The notes under the pieces: generated by a model
Databases searched by the model: none
The model's input: the letters and a program-made list of their open reading frames with translations, nothing else
What the model was told of the DNA's origin: nothing
Part shown: piece by piece, positions 11,557-21,920 of the stretch
Layout of the letters: the number at the start of each line of letters is the position of its first letter
How positions within the stretch are numbered: position 1 is the first letter of the stretch
Assembly (NCBI GenBank): GCA_025529335.1
Contig: JAMYHX010000261.1
Coordinates: forward strand, 1-58,113
Length of the DNA: 58,113 nucleotides
Direction: 5' to 3'
From: Rhizopus sp. PT2906
Taxonomy: Eukaryota > Mucoromycota > Mucoromycetes > Mucorales > Rhizopodaceae
Position numbers and translations under genes: made by a program

Positions 11557-12889
11557 ATGACTGAGGTTGCTATCAATAACAATAATACTGAAGAAAAGGT
11601 AGTTCAAGAACAAGAATACCAAGACCGCTTCTTGGAAGGTTCTCAACGTTTGGTGCCTTATGACCTGTTGGAAGCTCGTGGTAAATTAGATCAGTGTACA
11701 GACCCTGATGCCAAGAATTACAAGAACGCAAAGGAATTATTCCGTAAGGGTTATGAGCTCTGTATGACTATTCCTCGTTCTCTTGACGACGACATCTTGG
11801 AAAAGCATGAGGAAGACATCAAGACAGCATCTGAAACTATGGTCGAAGCCTGGCTTTTGGACGAACGTGCTGCTCCCATGTCTGAACGTATTCTTATCCT
11901 TGGTCAACAATATGAAAAAGTTTTATTAAAGAATATTCCTGAAGAAGAAAAGGAAGGATTCTTCGTCAAAGACAGTCTCTTGTTCTCTGCCTGGATTTTA
12001 CTAGTAGGAAGACAATTCAAGCACTGGTAAGTTTTTTTGTTTTGTTTTGTGTTCGTTGTCAAATGACTAATATCAATTGATTAGTATCACTACTCTCACA
12101 TTAGCCATTGATACCTATCCTGACCTTCCTGCTCGTGTCTTTTTCCTTCGTGCTTCATGTCATCTTTCTTTAGGAAAGGCAAGGTAAGAACAAGAAAAAA
12201 GAAGGCTTTTTGGGGGTTGACTTGATAGCGTGTCATGATATTAATATAATTATAAATTTAGACTTGGTATTAAAGATTTAGAGAGAGCCTTGGAGAGAGA
12301 TCCCAATTTCTCTATTGCTTACTCTGTCCTTGGTTCCGTCTATTTATCATTAGAGAACGAACGTGAAAATGCCGTCAAGAACTTTAAGCTGTACCTTCAA
12401 AAGGGTCATCCTGAGACAAGTGATACCGTTCACGCTCTTTATGCTCTTTCTGTCTTACTGAACTACAAGAAGAAGAAGTCAGAGGCACATAACTACTATG
12501 TAAAGGCCAAGGCCGCTGAAGAACGTTTCAAAGAACTCTATGGAGCTCATACCGGCCTGAGTGATCTTAAGCGTGAAGCAATCGAAGCTCACGAGACCCC
12601 TGCTGAGGCTGCCAAATTGATTGCCTCTTATACTCCTAAACAGCAGGTGGATCAGAAAATGCAACAGCTTCTCGAATCTGGTATTCTCGAATCATTCCCT
12701 CCTAGCCCTAATCGATGCTCTTACTGTTCTGCTTCTCATGCCAAGAATAAACCTGATGCCCCTCTTTTAGCCTGTGGTGCCTGTAGAAGTATCTGGTACT
12801 GCTCACGTGAATGTCAAGTCGCTGACTACAGATTTTCTCACAAAACCAAATGCAAGGAGATGAAGGAAGCAAAGGAAGCCAGTAAATAA
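11557..12889 (+). CDS. TPR-like protein with C-terminal MYND zinc finger
   Basis: Three exons: 11557 to 12028, a short middle exon (ITTLTLAIDTYPDLPARVFF...) and the last exon from about 12262. The N-terminal two thirds are helical with TPR-like pairs (YSVLGSVYLSLENERENAVK, LYALSVLLNYKKKKSEAHNY). The C-terminus is a MYND finger with the expected ligands: C-x2-C (CSYCS), C-x2-C (CGACR), YCSRECQ and H-x3-C (HKTKC). MYND fingers bind proline-rich peptides and usually recruit partners. No SET domain is present, so this is not an SMYD methyltransferase. The specific role is not known. Confidence 0.8.
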
Positions 12890-13025
12890 TTGCCACTTTT
12901 GAATAATACACACAAACACGCACATTATACATTTTATTTAAAAAAAAAAAAATAAAAAAAATAGTAATCTTTTCCCTTTTGTTAGCTAGAGAAAAAAAAA
13001 AAAAACAGGCGTATCTTTTTTTACC

Positions 13026-14072
13026 ATGTTAAAGATTAGACCATGTTGGAAACAAGCAATTCAAAACCTGCATCATATACGTCACTATAGTTCAACACTT
13101 GATCAGCTTGTGGAGGAATGGCAAACGAGGACCAAACAACTGGTCATCACAACCCACGACATCATTACAGGTTCACGTCTAAATCTACTTGCCAATACAC
13201 TACCTACAGCCCATGTCGATTACGGCAACTCTGAGTGGCCCAAGCATGGTACAGTGCTTCCTCCTGGCTGGCATCATGTATACTTTCCACCGCGAACGCA
13301 GGAAAAGGATCTTGCCGCGGACGGATACGAACGCGAGTTCTTCCCTCCAAAACCATTTTGCCAACGGATGTGGGCAGGCGCATCGTTCCAATGGAACACT
13401 AAAAATCCGCTCAAGGTCGGAGATGAGATTACTATGAGAACCTACCTTGATCGAGCTGAAGTCAGAGTGGGTCGTCTAGGTCAGTCAGCAATGGTCTGGA
13501 TCAACAAGGATATCGACAATCAGCTTGGATTTTCCATGAGAGAACAACGATGTCTTGTCTATCATCCAGAGCAGCAGATTCATGTCAACCGAGCGGGCAT
13601 CACCAGTAATAACAATAGCAGTTATGTACCTGTGTGAGTGTATGGTTTAACATTGTATAAAAATAGCCAACAAGAAGCCTGACTTTACCATGTCAATCGT
13701 GCCCACATCGATCCTCTTGTTTCGATACTCAGCATTGACGTTCAATTCACATAAAATCCATTTTGATCATGAATATGCTACATCCGTAGAAAAGCATCCA
13801 GGTAACAAATAATAGTACAATATAAACAAAATATTTAATATTGATTTGAAGCATGCCTTGTACATGGTCCTCTCAGTGGCACGCTTTTGCTAGATTTACT
13901 TCGACAACAAACAACTAAAGAACTACAGTCATTTGAATATAAATGTTTAGCGCCTTTATATGTTAATAGGGAAATGCAATTATGTGGAAGAAAAGTGTCG
14001 AATCGGATTGAACTTTGGATAATGAATGATACGGGATACATGGTTGTAAAGGGTTCAGCAACGTTAGTGTGA
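13026..14072 (+). CDS. Mitochondrial hydroxyacyl-thioester dehydratase, Htd2-like
   Basis: Hot-dog-fold 3-hydroxyacyl-thioester dehydratase of type II (mitochondrial) fatty acid synthesis, the pathway that makes the lipoic acid precursor. The N-terminus (MLKIRPCWKQAIQNLHHIRH) is a basic mitochondrial presequence. The family pattern is clear: FFPPKPFCQRMWAGASFQW in exon 1, then LLFRYSALTFNSHKIHFDHE (catalytic Tyr/His region) and LVHGPLSGTLLLDLL in later exons. Two introns are needed. The first lies just after YVP (about 13.63 kb), with an acceptor at or just before AAGCCTGAC. The second (GTAACA...TTGAAG) lies at about 13.80-13.85 kb. The alternative name, mesaconyl-CoA hydratase-like, belongs to the same superfamily. 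It is convergent with the bZIP gene downstream. Confidence 0.85.
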
Positions 14073-14131
14073 GCTGCTTAGCATTCTTGCAATATTTTCT
14101 ATTAAAAAAGATGAATAAACAAATAAACAAG

Positions 14132-14192
<61 letters not shown>
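14132..14192. repeat. 61-nt poly(A) tract (poly(T) on the minus strand)
   Basis: Uninterrupted run of A from 14132 to 14192, between two convergent genes. On the minus strand it is a poly(T) run lying inside a possible terminal intron of the neighbouring bZIP gene (donor GTAAGT at about 14202, acceptor TTTAATAG near 14100). Confidence 0.95.
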
Positions 14193-14196
<4 letters not shown>

Positions 14197-14197
14197 T

Positions 14198-15517
14198 TCA
14201 CTTACCGATGGTACCAGCTTGGGGTTGCCTTGACGACGGTGATGTTGTAAACGGTTTATAAATTAAGTTTATAAGAGCATTTGTGTATGGGTTTGTCATG
14301 CTTTGGGACTGTGTGAGTGAAGAATGTACAGAGCAATTTTTGCGGAGCTGCCAGTAGTCTACTCTATGTCTATCATAATTTGTTGAAAAGAACCAGTAAT
14401 GCTTAAAGATCTCAACTGGAAGTTCCCAATTCACATGAAGGGTTGGATCACCACCAAGAAAGACGGCCGATTTCAGTAGGACACTGAAGCAATGATCAAA
14501 ATCGATCAAGTCTCTAAACAGAATCATCCGGTCACGCATTATAGGGAAAGGTATAATGTCCACACGAGGATCATGGTCAACAGACATTTGCAAAGTAGTT
14601 GATTTCATACGCAGTGAGGCCTCATTCTCATCATTTTGATAAGGGATCAAGTGTTGACGAATCTGGTTGATGGCCTCCATGTTCTTTACTGTCTGAGCCG
14701 ACGATTCGACCACTTCCTCCTCTTCTTCCTCCTCTTCCCTTTGTAGTTTAATCACCATCTTTTCTGGCTGTTGTAGCCATATCACATTCATATTGTTGCT
14801 ATTGTCATCTCTTTCCATTTCATATTCGTCTTCGTCTTTTTTGGCTAAGCTTGGGGCAGTTGGAAGCTTGAAAAGTTTGTTATTCCTTTGCTTTGCGCTT
14901 AGGTAACTTTCAACCGCTCTTGGTGTTGTTCTTTTTATTGAAGATAGTTCAGAATCTGAGAGATAAGGTGTATGTTCTGGGATCCTCAATTGATTGATGA
15001 AACAGATAAAGTGAAGGGAGAGAACAACGCCCCTAAGATACCACAACTCGACTCGATTAGATTCAAGCTGTGATCTGAGTTGACGCATTTCATTCGCCAT
15101 TTGCTGTCTTTGAGTTTTCAACTTGCGTACGGTCCTTTCGAGGTCATTGACGTATCGTTCCCTACGTTCCCTGAACGCACGTTGAGCTTCACGGTTCTGA
15201 GCTTTGCGTACGGCAGGAGAGACCTGCTTTGGCTTTCTGCCAGGTCTCTTGCGGGCAGGCAGTTCAGTTGCCTGTTGCTCTTGAAAAAGTGGTAGATTAC
15301 TAGAGGTTAGGGAGGTAATATAATCTGACTTTGTTGAAACATTTTCGTCTGTCAATTGTAAAGGTGAATCTAAAAGTGCAGTCATTGAGTTTGATTCTAA
15401 CCAAGGATCTGCATTGGTCAACAAGTTCTCAAGGGCTATCTCTTGTTCTCGCTGCCTTTCATACTCTTCTTGTTTCTCCTTCAAGTATTTATCAATAGCA
15501 GATAAATAAGTATCCAT
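14198..15517 (-). CDS. bZIP transcription factor with C-terminal DUF3425-like domain (paralogue 1)
   Basis: Sequence-specific transcription factor of the fungal AP-1-like group. A basic lead-in (ARKRPGRKPKQVSPAV) precedes the DNA-contact motif AQNREAQRAFRERRERYV (pattern NxxAQxxFR) at about residues 105-125, then a leucine-zipper-like coiled coil (LERTVRKLKTQRQQMANEMR). The C-terminal half has DPRVDIIPFPIMRDRMILFR, FLGGDP and an aromatic W...YWFFSTNY block, a pattern shared with the second bZIP gene at 20.2 kb and seen in fungal bZIPs with a DUF3425-type domain. A stretch of seven Glu occurs mid-protein. One open frame of 439 codons ends GTIGK, but the stop lies inside a perfect donor sequence (GTAAGTGA), so a short terminal exon beyond the poly(T) run is possible (ending near 14064). 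Confidence 0.85.
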   Translation of the reverse strand: MDTYLSAIDKYLKEKQEEYERQREQEIALENLLTNADPWLESNSMTALLDSPLQLTDENVSTKSDYITSLTSSNLPLFQEQQATELPARKRPGRKPKQVSPAVRKAQNREAQRAFRERRERYVNDLERTVRKLKTQRQQMANEMRQLRSQLESNRVELWYLRGVVLSLHFICFINQLRIPEHTPYLSDSELSSIKRTTPRAVESYLSAKQRNNKLFKLPTAPSLAKKDEDEYEMERDDNSNNMNVIWLQQPEKMVIKLQREEEEEEEEVVESSAQTVKNMEAINQIRQHLIPYQNDENEASLRMKSTTLQMSVDHDPRVDIIPFPIMRDRMILFRDLIDFDHCFSVLLKSAVFLGGDPTLHVNWELPVEIFKHYWFFSTNYDRHRVDYWQLRKNCSVHSSLTQSQSMTNPYTNALINLIYKPFTTSPSSRQPQAGTIGK

Positions 15518-16394
15518 GTCCGCTTAGATAATCAGTAAAAAGAGAGAAAGAAAAAAGCAGAAAATGTCCCTTTTATATATTCCACCAAATCCCACGTGAG
15601 ACTTTAATGAACCTTTTTCAGAAATGATTGACACACAATATAAGGTCCATACTCATTCTTTTTGCTTTTGATGCGCCCTTCTTTTATCAATATTTGTTGT
15701 CAGGAATTATCACTTTTCCATCAGTGTGCGAGTAATTTCTAAAGCAAATAACATTTGTGCATATTGTAGATTTGTTTATGCTTATGAAACATAAAATTAT
15801 AACGTGTATGAAAAAAATAATTGGCGCAAATTAAAAAAAGCATTTATGCAAAGGTTAAAAATAAAATGCGTGCAAAAGGAAACGATATACAAATGAGAGT
15901 AATAAGTACCAAGGAGAGAGAATATAAAGAATTATACAGTTAGTTATGTAAGAAAATTATTATATGTATACAACTTATCCCGAAATAAGTGAATCATCGC
16001 TGGTAACAAGAATACGAGTGCACGAAGAAGTCATACCTTCGTATCATTCGATGTTCATTTAAATTATAAAAAAAAAAATAATTCAATAAAAAAGACTCTT
16101 TATCTTATCCTCATACTTCGAAATCTGTTGTAACTCCAAAAGGACATATAGATTCCTCTTGTTGTGTTTTGCATTTGACTTTATTACATGTATCTTAATT
16201 AGTATTCCGATCTTGTTTGGAAAACTTAATTTCTTTTTGCTATGAGCTTCTCTCACTTTTAATAAAAGGATAAAACGTAGACTCATAACTGTTTTGTCTT
16301 TATTCTACACATTCATACGAGTACTAGCAACAACAACAAAACTGCAACCAATACCTCACCCTTTTTATTTTACTTTTTTTCTGTAAATTTCATT
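15518..16394. other. Intergenic region upstream of bZIP 1
   Basis: About 0.9 kb. It must contain the promoter of the minus-strand bZIP gene. A CACGTGAG E-box-like element lies at about 15.59 kb. Otherwise AT-rich; no coding sequence supported. Confidence 0.5.
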
Positions 16395-16463
16395 ATGTCT
16401 GAGACGTTTGACTTGACTGAATTTGCACTAGAAGGATTCGAAGATAAACTAATGCATTCTTAA
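16395..16463 (+). other. Short orphan reading frame beside a transposable element
   Basis: A 22-codon frame (MSETFDLTEFALEGFEDKLM...) with a coding-like acidic composition and a pyrimidine-rich leader, ending 50 bp before the left end of the TIR element. It may be the first exon of a gene disrupted by the insertion, or chance. No continuation was found downstream. Confidence 0.25.
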
Positions 16464-16512
16464 AAAAACGCAATGACTTGACTTAATAAAACACTGTAGT
16501 AGATGAAAGGTG

Positions 16513-16928
16513 AACACTACATACACCAGAAAATGCACCAGAAAATAGACTAATTCTACGGGCGCTTCCTTGGGGCGCTACCTATGTTGCCACTATACAA
16601 TGTCAAATTACCAAAGCCTCTGCCTAATCTAAGGCTTGTCCAGTTCAGTCTCTCTGGTATAAAATATGAATTTATCATAATTACATGTATTCTTGCATCT
16701 TTATTGATCAACTGATAACATAAAATTAGAATAAATAACAGCATTTCTTTTTTATCCCTTTCTTCTTCCTGAAAAGAAACAATTCAAGATGGTAACTTCA
16801 TAAACTCATGTTTAGTTTGACGCTACACAGTGAAAAGCTTTGTTAGAAGACATCATAGGTAGTATCTAGAGGTAGCGTACGTATTATTAGTCTAATTTCT
16901 GGTGCATTTTCTGGTGTATACAGTGTTT
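16513..16928 (+). mobile_element. TIR-bounded MITE-like element, copy A (416 bp)
   Basis: Ends are near-perfect inverted repeats of about 42 bp: left 16513-16554 begins AACACTACATACACCAGAAA and right 16886-16928 read in reverse begins AAACACTGTATACACCAGAA. Each TIR has the unit CACCAGAAA twice in tandem. The interior shows no transposase. Its right half (about 16.70 kb to the end) matches copy B at 33.58-33.78 kb, including GTTTAGTTTGACGCTACACA and CATCATAGGTAGTATCT. No clear target-site duplication is visible. An autonomous partner is not in this window; superfamily not assigned. Confidence 0.75.
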
Positions 16929-17586
16929 CCCTAGAATTTAACAAGTGCGAATTCTACTCTTGGCATCAGTGCCAGTAATTTTTGGAAATCCCGTATAGAA
17001 AAGCCTTAGTTACATTAAAATTCTTAGCCACAGGTTATGAATACACTCTTGTATGGGATATTCAAATGTATTTTACAGACTTGCTGTAAAGTGTTTAAAA
17101 AAGGGTAAACTTTTTTTTTTTTTAAAAAAAAAGGTGGGGTAAATAAATAATCACATGGTTGTCCTAACCGTAGGGAATGTAGCACTGCATTCAAAGGGGA
17201 ATAACAATGATTGAACAGTCACAGTAAGTGTGTGTTTATGAGAAGAAAGGCGAGCATTACGAGGGTACTTGCTCCACAAAAGAGATACATATTGATTAAA
17301 GATGGTTTATAAAAATAGATCAATAATCCTTCTATTCAGAAATATGCTTGATCTATCCACTATCCACAACTTCTTTTATAAGCCTTTCACTAAAATTAAA
17401 TGAGTAGAGCATTCGTTGAGTTTTATATCATATTTACTATAGGGATAAAATACATAATCTAACGAAACCATGAACAGTATATGTAGATGAGTTTTACTAT
17501 GCATAATGTTCAATCGAATACTTATCATATTATCAATCTTTATCAACCAATCTTTATTAAAATCAAACTACTCAATATTTAGTCTA

Positions 17587-18060
17587 TCATCCCTTTAACT
17601 TCTTTTTTCTTGTACCATAATGCAGTCCTCGATTGGCAAAGTCTGAATCAAACTTGAAATCTATGATATAGCTCTTAGGCAATGTAACCTTTTCTTTTTT
17701 CTCTGCTTTGAGTATTTGAACACGCCAACTAGTATTTCGCAAAGAAATTTGTAAATAGCAACAGATACAAGTTGTCCGTATAATTTGCTAGTGTGTACTA
17801 CATTGTTGTCAGTTAGTTGCCATATAAAGAAATCTATTTTTTTGCTACATAAGTTTAATTCAATGTTGATAAACCTATCTTTTTCTTGTAAAAATAAGCT
17901 CAAATAATGGCTATTTTTTATACATTTTGTCTGATGAAGTATAGTCCAGACCTTCTGATGATTTGAATTCCTCATCAGCTGTCATGTTCACATTATTTGA
18001 AAGTAATGTACTTTCCTCTTTTCCCATAACAAAGGCGCGCTTAAATTTGTTTATTTCATA
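17587..18060 (-). pseudogene. Decayed gene with frame slips, family unknown
   Basis: The minus strand has three coding-like segments in different frames. The first is FKRAFVMGKEESTLL...MTADEEFKSSEGLDYTSS; after a slip in an A-run near 17.92 kb comes FLQEKDRFINIELNL...WQLTDNNVVHTSKLY; after another change of frame comes SWRVQILKAEKKEKV...LPKSYIIDFKFDSDFANRG, then LHYGTRKKKLKG and a stop at 17587. The last segment has a typical charged protein ending. Farther upstream, to about 18.36 kb, only stop-riddled traces remain. I read it as a broken gene; one of the frame changes could instead be an intron. It lies 0.66 kb from TIR element copy A. Confidence 0.4.
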
Positions 18061-18654
18061 TTCTTTTTTTCAGTAATTCTGCCATACCTCTATGGTCAAC
18101 AGTAGACTATATGCTGTACTGTTGTTATCGTTGTCGAATGTTGTCAGTTGTCAGCCGAATTAATCTTTTCATGCAAGATCAGTGTGTACTACAAATAAAA
18201 AAAGAGTACCACGCTTTCCAATTTTTCAAGTTGCCATACTCTCTCTGGTGTTTTGGTTCGTATCCTCAAAAATCCCAAGTTGCAGATGATGTCACCAACA
18301 ATAGAAATGTAGTATCTTATTCTAATTTAAAGAGCATAATTTTAAACAGTGGCCTTGGAAGTCTATAAACATAGTCATCTCTCTGTACAAGTCTCAAGTT
18401 TATCACTTTGCTCTTCCTTTGTTAACTCCAGTTTTTACAAAAACGGAAATTTGTAAACATATTTCATTGTCCGATATACTTTTCTTTTTTAGAAATAAAA
18501 GAAGCCAAGAACTTCAGGTACGCCAAAATAAATCTAGTGCGCAATTTATTGTTTAAATATAGAAACGCTTTTGTTTTTATCTTCTTTTCTTTCTTTTTCT
18601 TTGTTTAAAAAATATTATTGTACATAATTATACATCACACAATAGACAACAGCT

Positions 18655-19585
18655 ATGCCACCATTAGCCTATAATAGTTATGAACGTTACTTGATAGCAA
18701 GACAAGCAGTTGCTGATTCAGCTGTCAATAGTCTTACACCAACACAAGATCAAAAAATAACACTGATCATCATTGGGGTTTATACAGCTGCTATTTTAGT
18801 ATTATGGAATATGCCAATAGCCAAGATAGTCTTGTCGCCATTTAAAGTAACTGGAAAAGAAGAAGAAGAAAGATATTGACAATAACACTTATATAAATTA
18901 GTTACTTACTGTTGGTTTACATGAATTTTCGCATGCTTTCATAGGCTGTTTGACCTGTGCTAAAATAGAGGCAATTGAAATAGATCCAGATGAAGGAGGT
19001 GTCACTCGTATGGTAAGTTTATATATAAAAGGGGAGAAAGCTAAGCCATCAATAACACATCTATCTTGCTATATGAAAAAGAGAGGAGGTATACCCATGT
19101 GCACATTACCAGCAGGTTATCTAGGCTCATCTCTCATCGGAGCTGTTCTTGTGGCGTGTGGATTTAATATACTTGCTTCAAAAATAGCTTCCATCATTTT
19201 AGGCGTTTGTTTATTATTTACTTTATGGTGGGCTAAGAATTGGCTGACGCGAGGTATTGGTCTCTTGTTTATCGGTGTCATGGTCTTTCTCTGGTGGCTG
19301 GCACACGGCGCAGGGTTAAAGTATTTTGTATTATTTGTTGGTGTGATGTCATGTCTTTATTGTCTGTGGGATATTTTGGATGATTTGGTGTTTAGAAAAT
19401 TACATGAATCTGACGCTGCAAAATTTGCTCAGGTGTGTGGATCATGTATGTCAAGTAGAGTATGGGGTGTATTTTGGTTCTTGATCAGCTTGGTCTTCTT
19501 TATTGCCGGTATACTGATTGGTTTAGTTGCTTTTAAAGAAGATCAACAGACACAGCAACAACAAGCACAGGGTTTTGGCTGGTAG
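18655..19585 (+). CDS. M50B-like membrane metallopeptidase family protein
   Basis: Polytopic membrane protein of the Peptidase_M50B-like family found in fungi and plants. Exon 1 has a hydrophobic helix (ITLIIIGVYTAAILVLWNMP) and IAKIVLSPFK. After an intron (GTAACT...AATTAG) comes LTVGLHEFSHAFIGC, which contains the zinc-binding HExxH motif, then AKIEAIEIDPDEGGVTRM. After a second intron come GGIPMCTLPAGYLGSSLIGA and several further membrane segments, and LYCLWDILDDLVFRKLHESDA, which could supply the third, acidic ligand. Tail: a Gln-rich cytosolic end. Homologues are largely uncharacterised; intramembrane or membrane-associated proteolysis is inferred only from the HExxH motif. Confidence 0.8.
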
Positions 19586-20225
19586 AGTCACACAAAGCCT
19601 GATTGTCTTTTTTTCTGATCATCATTTTTGTAAATACAATAAGTAACAATAACTTGTTCAATAAAAATAAGATGAATGATTGCGTCACCAATACTTTCAG
19701 CCCTGAATAGAACTTTATTGGAAGGTAAACTATCCATCATTGAATGTTCTCAGAGAGAAATAAAAACTCTCGGTAAATGATTAAGCGGATTTTCAACTGC
19801 TTAACTCTCCCCAACTATATTTTCATTAATATTTTATTCAGCCAATCAAATCTTAGAATTATATCCTATAATATTTTTCCACAGTCATTAAGAGCAACAA
19901 GACACGATCCCCACACACACGTGAAAAATACATGAATCAATGCATAACTTTTATGCTAAACATGCAAAATGAATAAAAGACAAGATTAAAGTTAAACGAA
20001 TTCAATGAGAAAAAGTTTAAAGAGTGCAAATAAACACGAGTTTACCTTTTTATCAAAGAGGGAAGAATACAGGCAATTAACTTAAAAACAGGGTACACAT
20101 TTAGCAACAAAATATAGATTGCAGTGTGTTACAACGAAATAGTCAAAATGTGTGTGTGCGTTTTTTTTTCTTCTTTCTTCTTTTATTTATTCTCCCTTCT
20201 TTCACATATACACACACACATTTTG
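19586..20225 (+). other. Intergenic region upstream of bZIP 2
   Basis: 640 bp, AT-rich, ending in a T/C-rich leader with a CA repeat just before the bZIP start. An in-frame upstream ATG at 20124 exists, but the intervening residues are Phe/Ser-rich leader and unlikely to be translated. No other feature seen. Confidence 0.5.
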
Positions 20226-21877
20226 ATGCAAATGCCTGAAATAGCCTTTGAGCACTTTGACCCTGAATATGAATTGGGTAATTTGGATAGTAACGGAAAA
20301 CCGATCAAACCACGCAAAAAGCCTGGACGAAAGCCTAACCCACCTTCGCCTGCTCAAAGAAAGGCACAAAACAGAGCGGCACAAAGAGCATTTAGAGAAC
20401 GTAAGCGCCGAGAGATGAAGGAAGCAGAGATGAATATCAAAAAGTCACTTTACATGCGCGACCAAGCTCTTAAAGATGTTAAACGACTGCAGTCCAAAGT
20501 GGATGAACTTGTCTACGAAAACAATTACCTCAAGGGACAATTACTCACTCTAAAGATCGCCTGTATGGCTCATCGAGTGGACGTTCCCAAGTATTGGGAT
20601 ACTGGCCTCAGGGACAAGATGGGGTCGGATATCACTACTTTTTCGCAGTCAAAACATATTCCCCAGTCACTGGAGTTTTTCTTGAACAATCAGGGTTGCA
20701 TTGTCAATGTCGAAAATGAAGATTTCTCTTGTTACACCGCTCCAATCAATGGCTCACTATCGTCCACTGCATCTACAGCATCTTCAACAACTAATGCAAC
20801 CCCAGATAATATTAATACTACATCCCTAATAGCATCTACATTGTCCTCTTTCCGGCTGGATGAAGTCCTGGATCCAACTCTTATGCAATATCTCATGCAA
20901 CCTGACATTGTAAGCGGGTTTATGAGTCAAATAAAAGACGTGCCACCTGAAGATTGGTTTAATCAACTGCCGTCTGAAATTACGAACCTCATTCCCCCCG
21001 ATATCCGAACCCTATTAAACAATAACAACAATGACGACTTGGATCTATCTTCTCTTGTAGGAAATCTCATTGACACATTTAAACCACCAACTGAAGGCGA
21101 TTTTTGGGCAGCTACTGACGGATCCGCGATGGACGATAAAATTTATGTCCCTGGTCCTCTTCAACCACTGGATGCTGTAGCCAAGATGAGGGCAATTAAG
21201 GATCAAAACGGCGAAGAATACTTGCTATCACCCAGTAAGTGTCCTTTTTTAAATTTAATTATGCACTTTATTTACTTTTCTTTAGCTGAGCTTCAACGAC
21301 ACGTACCTCATGACCCACGTATTGACCTTATCCCAGGACCAATGATGCGTGACTACATGATCTTATTTCAAGACTTTTTTGATCTCAATGAACTGTTCAA
21401 TTATTTGATTGACCATGCCTTCTTCATGGGCGGTGAGCTGGGAAACCCTGACTGCTGGTTCGTACCACCAACCTTCATCAGCAAATATTGGTTCCTCTGT
21501 CCAAACTATCGTCCGTCAAGACCGGACAATGCCGTCGAAATGGCAGTTATCTTTGCAAACAAAATGTTGGACAGATTGAATCGTAGAAAGGAGATGTATA
21601 TTATGCGGGACAAATATATGGACGAGTTCCCTCCTCCTACCCTCTTTGACCAAAAAAACGATTCTGACACGTCTTCGTCCACGGCGACGGATGATCTGCC
21701 GGATCTACAAAGTGAGCATACTGAAGACTTTGTTCATTGTGGGTCACCAATAGGTAAGTAAAATAGTATTGTCACCAGTTTTTTACTCACTTTATATATA
21801 AAGATGTGCTGGTATACAAACACATCAACAACAAAGAATTCCCAAGGCTCGTTTCACCCAATGTATTTACTGTTTAA
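20226..21877 (+). CDS. bZIP transcription factor with C-terminal DUF3425-like domain (paralogue 2)
   Basis: Paralogue of the bZIP at 14.2-15.5 kb. Basic lead-in PRKKPGRKPNPPSPAQRK, DNA-contact motif AQNRAAQRAFRERKRREM, then coiled coil (LQSKVDELVYENNYLKGQLL). C-terminal domain: HDPRIDLIPGPMMRDYMILF, FMGGELG and a YWFLCPNYRP block. A 51-nt intron (21235-21285, GTAAGT...CTTTAG) interrupts the second half; because it is a multiple of three and has no stop, its retention would leave the frame open. The simple open frame ends SPIGK with its stop inside a donor (GTAAGTAA at 21754). A 50-nt intron 21754-21803 would add 24 residues (DVLVYKHINNKEFPRL..., stop at 21877), which I consider the likelier end; otherwise the CDS ends at 21761. 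Start at MQMPEIAFEHF. Confidence 0.85.
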
Positions 21878-21920
21878 TCATTTGTTATATATTTAAGACT
21901 TTTCCTATAAATAATAAAGT

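Noticed and set aside
16556..16744. 62-codon minus-strand frame inside the TIR element as a transposase remnant
   Set aside because: Too short, no catalytic DDE/DDD pattern, and its sequence is not shared with copy B.
20124..20225. Upstream in-frame start of bZIP paralogue 2
   Set aside because: The extra residues are Phe/Ser and His/Thr-rich, derived from a T/C tract and CA repeat typical of an untranslated leader.
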